Positions 34,307 through 42,887 of a stretch of DNA of 63,697 nt are shown in pieces (within the stretch, counting starts at the first letter, position 1; every line of letters begins with the position of its first letter). The DNA comes from Flavobacterium collinsii (GTDB taxonomy: Bacteria; Bacteroidota; Bacteroidia; Flavobacteriales; Flavobacteriaceae): assembly GCF_902804485.1 (NCBI RefSeq), contig NZ_CADCST010000119.1:1-63697 (forward strand), written 5' to 3'. A model generated the notes under the pieces. That model did not search any database. It worked only from the letters and a program-made list of their open reading frames with translations, and was not told the origin of the DNA. The position numbers and the translations under genes were made by a program.

Positions 34307-35260
34307 ATGCGCCTGATTTCTATAGGAATTCTTTTCCTGCTCTATACTTCCAGCAGTTTTGCACAAGAAGATATTGTCGAATTGAAAAATGTTCAAGATA
34401 CTATTCTAAACACCAAAAGAACATTACAGGTAGCGGATCCGTTCGATCCGGTTAAAACGATGCAGCAATTGTTTCCGGGTAAAATATACAATCTCTCCGA
34501 CCATAACACTTTTATAAGCTGGAAATGCAGCAATTGCAAACTTGCCGCCTATATTGATGTCAATGGTGTCGAAGGCGATCAGTTGTTTCCTTATGAAAAT
34601 GGCGTTGCAACCAGGGTTTTGGGCACTCTTGATTATACAGATTCCAAAGGGAATCAGTTTAAATTGCTTCTTTTTAATCATTCTTTTTACGACGAAGACG
34701 GGTTGCAGACAGGGAGATTTTCCGGAGGACTTGTTGGCGTTGCTAAGTTTGCAAAAAACAACAAAACCTGGCAAATGAGGTCTTTTCAACCTGGGATTGC
34801 GGCCTTTGGCTCTTTTGCTCAGGCGCCTTCTCCAAAATTGGTAGAAATTGGAGAAGATCAGTACGCTTTTACACTCACCCACGTAAATGGTGGTGCGGGC
34901 GGTCCATTTGAGGGGATTCTCTATCTGATAGCCGGATTTGACGGAAAATACCAATCTATTTTAGAATCTTACAATTACAAACTCACCAATGTTGCCAGTG
35001 TGGAATGGTCGGGTTCCTATAAGGTGGTAAATGATACGGTTAAAAAACACTTTAGGGATATTATCGTTAAAACAAGTGGTTCATTTAGCAAAGCTGCCCA
35101 AGCTAATGATGAATTTGAAGTCATTTTACCCGACGAAATTGTTGCAATGGCCAAAACTAAAAAGAAGTTTAATTTCGAGATCGAAAGACATTATTCGTTT
35201 AAAGGAAAACAGTATAAGCTGATTGATAAGCCTGTTGTTAGATTCTCGAATGTGAAATAG
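34307..35260 (+). CDS. exported protein of unknown function
   Basis: A 317-residue protein with a signal peptide (MRLISIGILFLLYTSSSFAQ) and no lipobox or membrane segment. Beta-rich composition; noticeable are two cysteines close together (WKCSNCKL, near residue 70) and a glycine-rich HVNGGAGGPFEGILYL stretch near 190. No family recognised. It ends 10 bp from the convergent transporter gene. Confidence 0.75.
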   Translation: MRLISIGILFLLYTSSSFAQEDIVELKNVQDTILNTKRTLQVADPFDPVKTMQQLFPGKIYNLSDHNTFISWKCSNCKLAAYIDVNGVEGDQLFPYENGVATRVLGTLDYTDSKGNQFKLLLFNHSFYDEDGLQTGRFSGGLVGVAKFAKNNKTWQMRSFQPGIAAFGSFAQAPSPKLVEIGEDQYAFTLTHVNGGAGGPFEGILYLIAGFDGKYQSILESYNYKLTNVASVEWSGSYKVVNDTVKKHFRDIIVKTSGSFSKAAQANDEFEVILPDEIVAMAKTKKKFNFEIERHYSFKGKQYKLIDKPVVRFSNVK

Positions 35261-35270
35261 ATATTTCTCT

Positions 35271-36236
35271 TTAGTGGAAAAATAGTATAGATACAAGCCC
35301 CAGAACTGCAATAAATATCCAAAGAAAAATTCCCTGTAACAAAGGCATCACTCCTACTGATTTTAAAGTGGTCACATTCAAAGTAGCGCCAATCAAGAAT
35401 AAAGTAATCGTTAAACCAACTTTAGCGATAGCCACAATATGTGGCGCAAGGATAGCGGTTTGTGGCACATAGGTATTGAAAAGCATTGCCAGAATAAATA
35501 GACCTATAAAATACGGAATCTTAATTTTAGAATTTTTGTTCTTGAAAAGCACCGCTGTTAAAAGAGATATTGGGATGATCCACAGCGCTCTGGCAAGTTT
35601 TACGGTAGTAGCAATCTGTAAAGCTTCAGCACCGTATTTATTAGCCGCTCCTACTACAGAACTAGTATCATGAATAGCAATAGCACACCACAATCCAAAA
35701 TCTTTTTGCGACAAATCAAGTTGATGACCTATAAAGGGGAACACAAACAATGCTATCGAATTGAGTATAAAAATAACGCCCAAAGCAATTGAGGTCTGAT
35801 TTTCATTAGATTTAATTACCGGTGCTATGGCCGCAATGGCACTTCCTCCGCAAATAGCAGTTCCACAAGAGATTAAGTGTGATGTTTTCTTTTCGGTTTT
35901 GAACCATTTTCCTAGAAAAGTCCCTAGAATTAAGGTACTGAAAATAGAAAATATGGTAAGTACAAAACCTTCTTTTCCGGCCGATAATGCTGCTGTGGCA
36001 TTCATTCCGAAACCTAAACCTACAACTGAAAATTGAAGTAGAAAAGTGATGGCTACAGCATTGAATTTTACAAAAGGATTCCCAAAAACATTTACAAGCA
36101 CTACACCCAGTAATAAAGCTATTGGAGGTGAAATGATCGAGAATAAACACAATACAATTATAAAAGCAAATAATGCTTGTTGCAGATGTTGATTGATTTC
36201 AAATAAATGAGCCGAGGTATGTTGCGTTGTTTTCAA
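35271..36236 (-). CDS. YeiH-family putative sulfate exporter (TTG start)
   Basis: A 321-residue inner-membrane protein of the UPF0324/YeiH family with about nine to ten hydrophobic segments and the family stretches CGTAICGGSAIAAIAPVI and WCAIAIHDTSSVVGAA. The only start that keeps the first membrane segment is a TTG at 36236 (MKTTQHTSAH...); upstream in-frame codons lack ATG before a stop, and the first internal Met would remove two helices. Relatives are linked to sulfur compounds such as sulfate or taurine. The LysR gene lies immediately upstream on the same strand. Confidence 0.88.
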   Translation of the reverse strand: MKTTQHTSAHLFEINQHLQQALFAFIIVLCLFSIISPPIALLLGVVLVNVFGNPFVKFNAVAITFLLQFSVVGLGFGMNATAALSAGKEGFVLTIFSIFSTLILGTFLGKWFKTEKKTSHLISCGTAICGGSAIAAIAPVIKSNENQTSIALGVIFILNSIALFVFPFIGHQLDLSQKDFGLWCAIAIHDTSSVVGAANKYGAEALQIATTVKLARALWIIPISLLTAVLFKNKNSKIKIPYFIGLFILAMLFNTYVPQTAILAPHIVAIAKVGLTITLFLIGATLNVTTLKSVGVMPLLQGIFLWIFIAVLGLVSILFFH

Positions 36237-36310
36237 AATAAGTAATTTGATATTTCTTGTACAAAGGTCAGTCGTTTATATCATAATTACCAATTGTAAA
36301 ACACGATAGG

Positions 36311-37207
36311 CTATAACTCTAAGTTATAATAAGAAGAGATGTTTTGAATAAATAGCTCTGACAAGGCATTCGGTTTTCCTAGTAAAGTAATGATGTAAAA
36401 ATAACGCTCAACCGATAAACCGGCTACGTCAAGAATCATTAATTCATTATTTTTTAGTTCTTTGTCTACTGCATGTATTGACATAAAAGCCAAACAATCG
36501 GAATTTAGCAAATAAGATTTAATGCTTTCAGTACTGCCTAACTGCATTTCGATTTGTAGATCACTTATTTTTACATTGAGTTGTTTTAAAGCATATTCTA
36601 TAACTTCAAGTGTTCCAGATCCACGCTCACGGGTGATGAATTTCATCGATTTTAAATCTTCCAATGAAAGTTCATTTTGTTTTATCATCGGATTTTTGGT
36701 ATTGCACACCAGTACCAGTTCATCTTTTAAAAACGGAGTATATTTAATCGATTGGTTTTTGGATTGTCCTTCGACAATTCCTATTTCGATTTCTTTATTG
36801 ATTAAGGCATTCTCAATTTGTTCTGTATTTCCGTTGAGCAAATTGACTTTAATGTCTTTCTGTTTTTGATGAAAACGTGCTAAAACTGGCGAAATGATAT
36901 ACTGAGAAATTGTGGTACTTGCTCCTAACCTCAGTAATCCTTGACGCTCGTTAATAAAAGAGCTCATTTCAAAGTCTATTTCTCGATAGATTTCAAAGAT
37001 GCTTTTGGTGTGTTTCAGCAGGATTTCTCCAGCCGGAGTTAAAGCAATTTTGGAACCGTTACGCTCAAAAAGTTTGGTTTTATAGGTTTCTTCCAGTTCC
37101 TGAATGTGTTTGGAAACTGCTGGCTGAGAAATATACAATTCTGATGCCGCTTTAGTAAAATTAAGGCGGATTGCAACAGTGTAGAATACTTTTAGCCTGA
37201 AATCCAT
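36311..37207 (-). CDS. LysR-family transcriptional regulator
   Basis: A 298-residue regulator. N-terminal winged helix-turn-helix (MDFRLKVFYTVAIRLNFTKAAS, then SQPAVSKHIQELEE), followed by the periplasmic-binding-protein-like effector domain. It is of the CysL/CbbR-like type often found next to YeiH genes. It lies 74 bp upstream of the YeiH-family gene and in the same direction, so both may be one transcript or the regulator may act on the spacer. Confidence 0.93.
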   Translation of the reverse strand: MDFRLKVFYTVAIRLNFTKAASELYISQPAVSKHIQELEETYKTKLFERNGSKIALTPAGEILLKHTKSIFEIYREIDFEMSSFINERQGLLRLGASTTISQYIISPVLARFHQKQKDIKVNLLNGNTEQIENALINKEIEIGIVEGQSKNQSIKYTPFLKDELVLVCNTKNPMIKQNELSLEDLKSMKFITRERGSGTLEVIEYALKQLNVKISDLQIEMQLGSTESIKSYLLNSDCLAFMSIHAVDKELKNNELMILDVAGLSVERYFYIITLLGKPNALSELFIQNISSYYNLEL

Positions 37208-37231
37208 ATAGTTTTAATATTTAAAAAAAAA

Positions 37232-37798
37232 TTAATTCATTTCTTCCGGCAATAATACTTTGATATCATTACCAAAATTATCAATATTACATATGATACC
37301 TTGCTTATATTTCGTTCCTGAAATATCCTTATAATGTATCCAGAATATTATATCATTTAAATTTTTATTAAAATCTTCAATCAAATAATTTAACAAATAT
37401 GGTTCACTTCCTTTTTTTAAATATTTTTGCTTCGGTGGAAATATAGAAATTTGGAACGCATTTGAAGTTTGCCTATTTTCAATTGATATATCTAAAGCTG
37501 TATTGTCATTTTCATTAGAAATTTCAATTGTAAATATTTTTCCATTAGTATTTTCTTCAGGTATTATTATTTTATCTGAAATTGTGAAGTTTAGATTAGG
37601 TCTTATGCTTTCTCTAAATCTTAAGCTTTCTATTTTAAATAGTTCATTTTGAGTTCTTTGGACTTCTTTTTGGGATTGTAAAGTTTTGTACAAATAAAAA
37701 GCCGTAAGGGATGTTATTAAAAACATAAACCAATCAGAAACTGTTCCCCAAATATCAGGATCAAAATGTGTCATATTTAATAAAAATGATTCTAACAT
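37232..37798 (-). CDS. membrane-anchored protein of unknown function
   Basis: A 188-residue protein with one hydrophobic segment near the N-terminus (about 22-40, WFMFLITSLTAFYLYKTL), a charged linker (QSQKEVQRTQNELF) and a beta-rich C-terminal part. No family recognised. It lies 24 bp upstream of the LysR gene on the same strand. The first ATG is used; a second Met is at residue 9. Confidence 0.65.
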   Translation of the reverse strand: MLESFLLNMTHFDPDIWGTVSDWFMFLITSLTAFYLYKTLQSQKEVQRTQNELFKIESLRFRESIRPNLNFTISDKIIIPEENTNGKIFTIEISNENDNTALDISIENRQTSNAFQISIFPPKQKYLKKGSEPYLLNYLIEDFNKNLNDIIFWIHYKDISGTKYKQGIICNIDNFGNDIKVLLPEEMN

Positions 37799-37868
37799 TA
37801 AAAAGAATAACTAATTTATGTGAAAATAAAATTCGTGTTTATTCGTGAAATTTGTGGCAAAAAATCCT

Positions 37869-39896
37869 TTACAACAGCCCATTATACTTCCTTACAAACC
37901 ACTCTACTGTCAATACCAAAGCAATTAAAATCAACAGCCAAACCCAATCAATCAAAGGGGTTTTGGTGGAAACATTTTTTTCAATCGATTTGTATTCTTT
38001 ATTCTCCAAAAGTTGTTGAATTAAATCATCTGCCTGATTTTCAAAGAAAGCTTTTCCATTGGTTTGAAGTGCCAGTTGTTTTAATTTCTGAACATCCGGA
38101 TTTACAAATTGTTTTTCGATATCAAAATCTAAAATTTCAAAATGCCCTGAATAAGCCGTGTTTGTATTCAATTCTTTTACCGTAAAGTTATACTTTCCCG
38201 TTGATAATCCGTCCAGATTGACAGAGAAGGAATTGTTTCCTTTTAGTAAATCATAGTTTTTAACTTGTTTGGTCTCAGTATTTGTTACTGTAATAGTTAG
38301 TCTTGCCTTTTCGTCAAACTCATAATTTTTATTAAAATACTGGGCGTTGATGACAATAGCCTCACCGGAATTATAAAAGCTTTCGTGCGTAACAACCAAC
38401 GATTTTTTGGTGGTTGTGGAAGCCAGGTACTGAATGGTTTTATCTATAAAAATATCGTATTTTTCAAACGACTGATTGTCAATATGACTTTGTAAACGCC
38501 ACTTCCAGCTATTTTCTCCTAGAAGAAAAGCGGTTCTCTTTCCATGATCCTCAGTAAAGGCCAATAATGGGGCGTTTGTAGCAACGTTTCTTATTTTTGA
38601 AGAAAGTAGAACAGATGCATTTCCGTTAGTTGTAACTGTTCCGAATAAATTTTGCAGGGGCGGAAAATTTTCAAAACCAATATTGTCTACTGCAAATAAA
38701 TTAAATTGCGATTGAAATTCGCAGAGATAATCTTCCCTTTGTCCGCTCATTTTAAACACTAGGTTTTTTTGCTGTTGGTTCAGATAGTTAAAATCTGTAT
38801 TGTTACCGGTAATGATAAAGGTATTTGTCGCTGCCAGTTTGTTGTTGTCAAATATTGCTTTAAAGGCAGTGGTTGGCTGATACAAAACTAAAACTGACAC
38901 TTCTTGTAACTGGTTAATATCGTTTGGCTTAACGAGGATTACTTTACGTTGTGCATTCGTTTCAATCGAACGTTTTAAGGCTGCAATATCGGGATGATTT
39001 ATGGCAGAAACGATTGCAATGGTCGATTTTTGATCGATAATTTCGACGGCAAAATTCTTGATATTATTGTAGTTGTTTTTCTCTTTGATATTTGAAGAAA
39101 CTGCTGCCTTAAAAATTTGTAAACCTACTTTATCGGCTGGTAAAAGCAAGTTTAAGGTTGCTGTTTTTTTAGAAGGAGAAAGAGAAACTTTTTCTTTGGC
39201 AACGACCTTCCCTCCTTGTGATATTGTAAAATCGGTATTTACGGTTTGACTTCCTGCATATTGAAGAAATACTTCTACCGGAAATTTATTCTTGTGAAAA
39301 GCGTATTTGTTTACGTTAAGCTGATTGATTTTAAGATCTAAAAAAGTGGTTGTATCTCCCACAACCAAAGGATAAACTTTATTGGCAGGATCAAAACGAT
39401 AGACATAATCGTTTCCTGTAGTCTGATTTCCATCAGTAATGATGACGGTTGGAAAAATCAGATTTTTGTTGATGCTTTTTAAATTTTTAGCTACTTCATC
39501 TAGATTAGTTTGTTTTCCTTTAAAGTCAAATTTCTCAGAAGGCTTAAAATCGGCATCAAACTGATAAGATTGAATTTCAAATTTTTCACGTAACGCAGGA
39601 TTTGTAATTAATTTCTGATGCAGTTCGACTGCTTTTTGATCTGATTCCAAAGCGGTAATTGAACTTGAATTGTCTACAGCAATTGCAAGTGGTGTTTTGG
39701 TAATCTCAAGCGAATTTTTGGTCATTATTGGGTTTATCAATAAAACCAGCAGTCCAAAAATGGCTAAAAAGCGTAAAAAAGCCAAAAACCAAATCACATT
39801 GGATTTGTTTTTGGCTTTAAAAAAATATTGAAAATACGACAAACCAACCGCAATTACTAAAGAAAGTAATATTAATAGAATCGTGTTTATAGTCAT
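37869..39896 (-). CDS. membrane protein with von Willebrand factor A-like domain (Bacteroidota conserved)
   Basis: A 675-residue inner-membrane protein: two N-terminal membrane segments (about 5-25 and 37-60), a vWA-like domain starting PLAIAVDNSSSI (the DxSxS metal site) with VIITDGNQTTG later, a long beta-rich periplasmic part, and a last membrane segment (WVWLLILIALVLTVEWFVRKYNG) at the C-terminus. The layout resembles BatA/BatB-type and other Bacteroidota periplasmic-facing vWA proteins. Function unknown. A word-repeat spacer separates it from fabG upstream. Confidence 0.82.
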   Translation of the reverse strand: MTINTILLILLSLVIAVGLSYFQYFFKAKNKSNVIWFLAFLRFLAIFGLLVLLINPIMTKNSLEITKTPLAIAVDNSSSITALESDQKAVELHQKLITNPALREKFEIQSYQFDADFKPSEKFDFKGKQTNLDEVAKNLKSINKNLIFPTVIITDGNQTTGNDYVYRFDPANKVYPLVVGDTTTFLDLKINQLNVNKYAFHKNKFPVEVFLQYAGSQTVNTDFTISQGGKVVAKEKVSLSPSKKTATLNLLLPADKVGLQIFKAAVSSNIKEKNNYNNIKNFAVEIIDQKSTIAIVSAINHPDIAALKRSIETNAQRKVILVKPNDINQLQEVSVLVLYQPTTAFKAIFDNNKLAATNTFIITGNNTDFNYLNQQQKNLVFKMSGQREDYLCEFQSQFNLFAVDNIGFENFPPLQNLFGTVTTNGNASVLLSSKIRNVATNAPLLAFTEDHGKRTAFLLGENSWKWRLQSHIDNQSFEKYDIFIDKTIQYLASTTTKKSLVVTHESFYNSGEAIVINAQYFNKNYEFDEKARLTITVTNTETKQVKNYDLLKGNNSFSVNLDGLSTGKYNFTVKELNTNTAYSGHFEILDFDIEKQFVNPDVQKLKQLALQTNGKAFFENQADDLIQQLLENKEYKSIEKNVSTKTPLIDWVWLLILIALVLTVEWFVRKYNGLL

Positions 39897-39920
39897 ATTT
39901 TGTTTGGTTTACGGTTGTGG

Positions 39921-40012
39921 TTTACAGTTTACAGCCACAGTTTTCAGAACCTGAGAACTAATAATGAGGATCAGGAATAAAACTGTAAACTGAGAATGAG
40001 AACTGAGACTTT
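39921..40012. repeat. self-complementary fabG-vWA gene spacer (CAGTTTACAG words)
   Basis: TTTACAGTTTACAGCCACAG on the left is mirrored by AAACTGTAAACTGAGAATG on the right; 39925-39934 and 39983-39992 form a perfect 10-bp inverted repeat. The remainder consists of GAGAACT/CTGAGACT words ending 2 nt from the fabG stop codon at 40014. Confidence 0.7.
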
Positions 40013-40013
40013 T

Positions 40014-40760
40014 TTAAGTAAGCATTCCTCCGCAAACATTAAGTACTTGTCCTGTAACGTAAGAACTCAGGTCTGAAGCTAAGAAAAGACAAGCATTGGC
40101 AACATCTTCTGCACTTCCTCCTCTTTTTAATGGAATTCCATCTCTCCATCCTTTTACTACATCTTCATTTAATTTTGCAGTCATCTCCGTTTCAATAAAA
40201 CCAGGAGCAATTGCATTGCAACGAATATTACGTGATCCTAACTCTAATGCAACAGATTTAGTAAAACCAATTGCACCTGCTTTTGAAGCTGCATAGTTTG
40301 TTTGTCCTGCATTTCCTGAAACCCCTACTACTGAACTAATATTGATAATAGAACCCGAACGTTGTTTCAAAAAGGTTTTTTGAATTGCTTTTGTCATATT
40401 AAATACAGATTTCAGGTTTACATCGATAACCTGATCGAAATCTGCTTCAGACATACGCATTAAGAGGTTGTCTTTTGTAATTCCGGCATTGTTAATTAAG
40501 ATATCTACGGTTCCGAAATCAGCTAAAACTGCATCAACAAAAGTTTGTGCTTCATTAAAATCGGCAGCATTTGATTGGTATCCTTTTGCTTTAATTCCTA
40601 AACCGTTCAATTCAGCTTCTAAAGCTTCTGCAGAAGCTACAGATGAGCTGTATGTAAAAGCAACGTTTGCGCCATGTTTAGCAAAAACTTCAGCAATTCC
40701 TCTTCCAATTCCACGACTAGCGCCCGTAATAATGGCAACTTTTCCTTCTAGTAATTTCAT
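40014..40760 (-). CDS. fabG: 3-oxoacyl-[acyl-carrier-protein] reductase
   Basis: NADPH-dependent reductase of fatty-acid elongation. Short-chain dehydrogenase with the TGASRGIGRGIAEVF nucleotide motif, NNAG, catalytic Ser (NISSVVG), and YAASKAG (Tyr and Lys). The start at ATG 40760 (MKLLEGKVAII, 248 residues) is preferred over the in-frame TTG two codons upstream. A transcription unit of its own, or the first gene before the vWA-protein gene. Confidence 0.95.
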   Translation of the reverse strand: MKLLEGKVAIITGASRGIGRGIAEVFAKHGANVAFTYSSSVASAEALEAELNGLGIKAKGYQSNAADFNEAQTFVDAVLADFGTVDILINNAGITKDNLLMRMSEADFDQVIDVNLKSVFNMTKAIQKTFLKQRSGSIINISSVVGVSGNAGQTNYAASKAGAIGFTKSVALELGSRNIRCNAIAPGFIETEMTAKLNEDVVKGWRDGIPLKRGGSAEDVANACLFLASDLSSYVTGQVLNVCGGMLT

Positions 40761-40851
40761 ATTCAAAATTAATGTTAATATTATTTCCAGCTAACCGGCT
40801 ATTTACTTTCTCTTGAAAAAAGGGTAAAAAACGGTGCTGTGAATGACTTGT

Positions 40852-40859
40852 CAAATATA
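40852..40859 (-). promoter_or_regulatory. -7 box for fabG
   Basis: TATATTTG on the minus strand, 92 nt before the fabG start codon. No TTG at the right distance upstream, so support is partial. Confidence 0.45.
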
Positions 40860-40933
40860 TGATAATTCCCTTTTTAAAAAAATTAAGTCACGGCATAATT
40901 TAGGATTAAGAATGATTCTTTACTGATAATCAT

Positions 40934-40967
40934 AAAAAAACCGTTTCATAATTTGAAACGGTTTTTC
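40934..40967 (-). terminator. terminator behind the GG-leader peptide gene
   Basis: A 13-bp stem AAAAACCGTTTCA/TGAAACGGTTTTT (40936-40948 with 40954-40966), followed on the minus strand by more T. It lies 90 bp behind the peptide gene. Confidence 0.88.
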
Positions 40968-41058
40968 TTAATCTATAAAAAAATGCTCTTTAAAAGTCAT
41001 TTATTCAACTTTTTGCATTGGTTGAATATTTTTCTTTAAGGAAGTCACATTTTAAAAA

Positions 41059-41259
41059 CTACTCACAAATCACACCATCTATTGTTGCTCTGCATATTGG
41101 TTCTACAGGTTGTTCAGGAGGGAGCATAATACATGGTCCGTTATAAGGAAAAGGTGTCCATGGAATAGTACATCTTACTCCACCGCTTCCGTTTACTCTT
41201 TTTAATTCTTCTTTGCCTAGTACTTCAACTCCTGAGAAATTTAAAATAGTTTTTAACAT
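41059..41259 (-). CDS. small peptide with GG-type leader (bacteriocin / natural-product precursor-like)
   Basis: A 66-residue peptide. The N-terminal 27 residues (MLKTILNFSGVEVLGKEELK, then RVNGSGG) resemble the leader of Bacteroidota double-glycine precursors, whose typical form is MLKxILNLxGxxxLSKxEQKxINGG. The remaining 39 residues are Pro-rich and hold four cysteines (30, 43, 56, 65) spaced 13, 13 and 9. No modification enzyme or peptidase-transporter is nearby. It has its own terminator and lies 256 bp downstream of the SusCD operon, behind that operon's terminators. Export and cleavage are inferred from the leader only. Confidence 0.72.
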   Translation of the reverse strand: MLKTILNFSGVEVLGKEELKRVNGSGGVRCTIPWTPFPYNGPCIMLPPEQPVEPICRATIDGVICE

Positions 41260-41394
41260 TATAAAATTGGTTGTTTAATAGTTGGTTAGCTCAATCATTT
41301 TTTGTCCCTTGAGTTTCAGACCTAAAGATATTCTTAAATTACATATAAGTTTGGTTTTTAAATCAAGTAAAACGAGTTGTTCTGATTTCTCACT

Positions 41395-41419
41395 TAAAAA
41401 AGCAGCCCGTTAGGGCTGC
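41395..41419 (-). terminator. terminator of the SusC/SusD operon (distal)
   Basis: A perfect 7-bp GC-rich stem GCAGCCC/GGGCTGC (41402-41408 with 41413-41419), 4-nt loop, with a T-run on the minus strand. The second of two hairpins behind the DUF4302 gene. Confidence 0.82.
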
Positions 41420-41458
41420 CTCAACTCAAAATAAAATAAAATAAAATAAAGACAAAAC

Positions 41459-41500
41459 GCATTGTAGTTTGTAGCTGCTCTTTCTAAAAGACTACAATGC
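41459..41500 (-). terminator. terminator of the SusC/SusD operon (proximal)
   Basis: A 10-bp inverted repeat GCATTGTAGT/ACTACAATGC (41459-41468 with 41491-41500) enclosing 22 nt. It lies 16 bp behind the DUF4302 stop and is followed on the minus strand by a GTTTTGTCTTT stretch, then an (AAAAT)n-type tract at 41428-41450. Confidence 0.55.
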
Positions 41501-41515
41501 ATTTTTACGTTTAAC

Positions 41516-42859
41516 TTAAAGCAGCCAGGTTGTCATTCTAAATGAACTTGATGCACTAGTAAACGTATAAACTGTATTGATATATCCTAACTTGAAGTTT
41601 TCTTTTTTGACAAAAACACCAGTGGTATTGACAAGATTTTTATCAAAACTAGCCAAGAATGCAGGAGCTGCAGCAGTTGTGTTTCCGTTCCAAGACTTAT
41701 GTTTTAGAATGATCTTTTGGTTCGGTGCGTCTTCCACAACATCTATGTAGTGAAAAATTGCTGGCTGACCACCTGCGAACGTATAATAAATGAAATTTCC
41801 AAGCGAGTGATTCAAATAAAGCTGAACGGATGTTATGGTTACACCTTTAGGTAAACTTGCGTTAATTTTTGCTAGCTCATTTATAAACAATTGCGAGTTT
41901 GTTGATGCATCCTCTGTATAATCATCAACATAATAACCAAATCTGGCAGAAATTTTCCCCGGAAGCAGTATCTTATAATCATCTGTTAATCTTGGTGGAA
42001 CATTACTAAATTTAAGAGTTGCACTTACTCCGCCAGTTCCGGTTGCTACAAAATTATTAGTAGCGGTATCGTATACAAAATTAGTTAGTTTTTGACCTTT
42101 TACTGTAAGTGCTGGTTTTATTGTAGCTCCGGTTGGTGTAAAAGCCAAAGCTAAATTCTGAACGTCGTTTGACCCTGCCAATAAAGATGTTGCCACTCCA
42201 AAACGCGCAGCTGTATTATAATCAAAATCATAGTTTTGAACTGTAGATCCATCATTAATCTGTAACAATCTATAAAGCGGGCTTACTTCATCTCCTGTTA
42301 TGGCATTTATTATTGGCGTGTTTTTAGCTAAATCTGTCCAATCTTTTGCTGTCGCTTTTACAAAACGAACTTCGTGTCCGTTTCTATTGGTTCTAAAAAT
42401 AATGTCTCCATTTTTTTGTCCATAATAAAAGAATTGAAAATCTCCTAAATATCCTTTGGCTAAAAGTGCGGCTGTTGGAGAATTATTTGCATCAGACAAA
42501 AGATGTATTCTGTTTTCGGTTGTAAAAACTAAACTTACAGTGCTACCAACCTGAATTTCGTACTGACTTTTGTAAGTTCCTGTCAGACTATTAAAATCGG
42601 AGGCCATATCTACTTTTCCTTCTGGAAGAAATTTAAATAAATGTGTCCACCCTCCTAATTGTGTGCTGTCTGTATAATAAACTGCTTTCCATCCTTCTGA
42701 AGATGAAAGTAAAACATCGTTCAGCTCTTTTTGACGGGAACTTAATCTTTCTGTAGCATTTTTATCAAATTTAGCGTCTACTTCTGTGCTTGTACAAGAC
42801 CCCAGTAATAAAGCTATAAAAGAAATCGCTAAATACTTATATATATTTTTTGCTTTCAT
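41516..42859 (-). CDS. DUF4302-domain lipoprotein
   Basis: A 447-residue lipoprotein (signal peptide with lipobox LLGSC, lipidated Cys about 22). Opens the mature part with a charged region (RLSSRQKELNDVLLSSSEGWKAVYYTDS), the signature of the DUF4302 family. These proteins are encoded with SusC/SusD pairs and HExxH lipoproteins in Bacteroidota, as here: it lies 28 bp behind the metallohydrolase lipoprotein gene. Probably an outer-membrane, surface-exposed accessory to uptake; substrate unknown. Confidence 0.87.
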   Translation of the reverse strand: MKAKNIYKYLAISFIALLLGSCTSTEVDAKFDKNATERLSSRQKELNDVLLSSSEGWKAVYYTDSTQLGGWTHLFKFLPEGKVDMASDFNSLTGTYKSQYEIQVGSTVSLVFTTENRIHLLSDANNSPTAALLAKGYLGDFQFFYYGQKNGDIIFRTNRNGHEVRFVKATAKDWTDLAKNTPIINAITGDEVSPLYRLLQINDGSTVQNYDFDYNTAARFGVATSLLAGSNDVQNLALAFTPTGATIKPALTVKGQKLTNFVYDTATNNFVATGTGGVSATLKFSNVPPRLTDDYKILLPGKISARFGYYVDDYTEDASTNSQLFINELAKINASLPKGVTITSVQLYLNHSLGNFIYYTFAGGQPAIFHYIDVVEDAPNQKIILKHKSWNGNTTAAAPAFLASFDKNLVNTTGVFVKKENFKLGYINTVYTFTSASSSFRMTTWLL

Positions 42860-42887
42860 AATATGATTTTTATAAAATTTATTGTCC

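Noticed and set aside
34424..34954. A 176-codon open frame on the minus strand
   Set aside because: A shadow of the exported-protein gene at 34307-35260, which has a signal peptide and normal codon use.
35812..36150. A 112-codon frame on the minus strand
   Set aside because: Another frame of the YeiH-family gene; rich in Cys, Ser and Phe without any domain.
37820..38185. A 121-codon open frame on the plus strand
   Set aside because: It lies opposite the C-terminal part of the vWA-protein gene and starts inside a low-complexity TTCGTG-word spacer; its composition is not protein-like and no motif is present.
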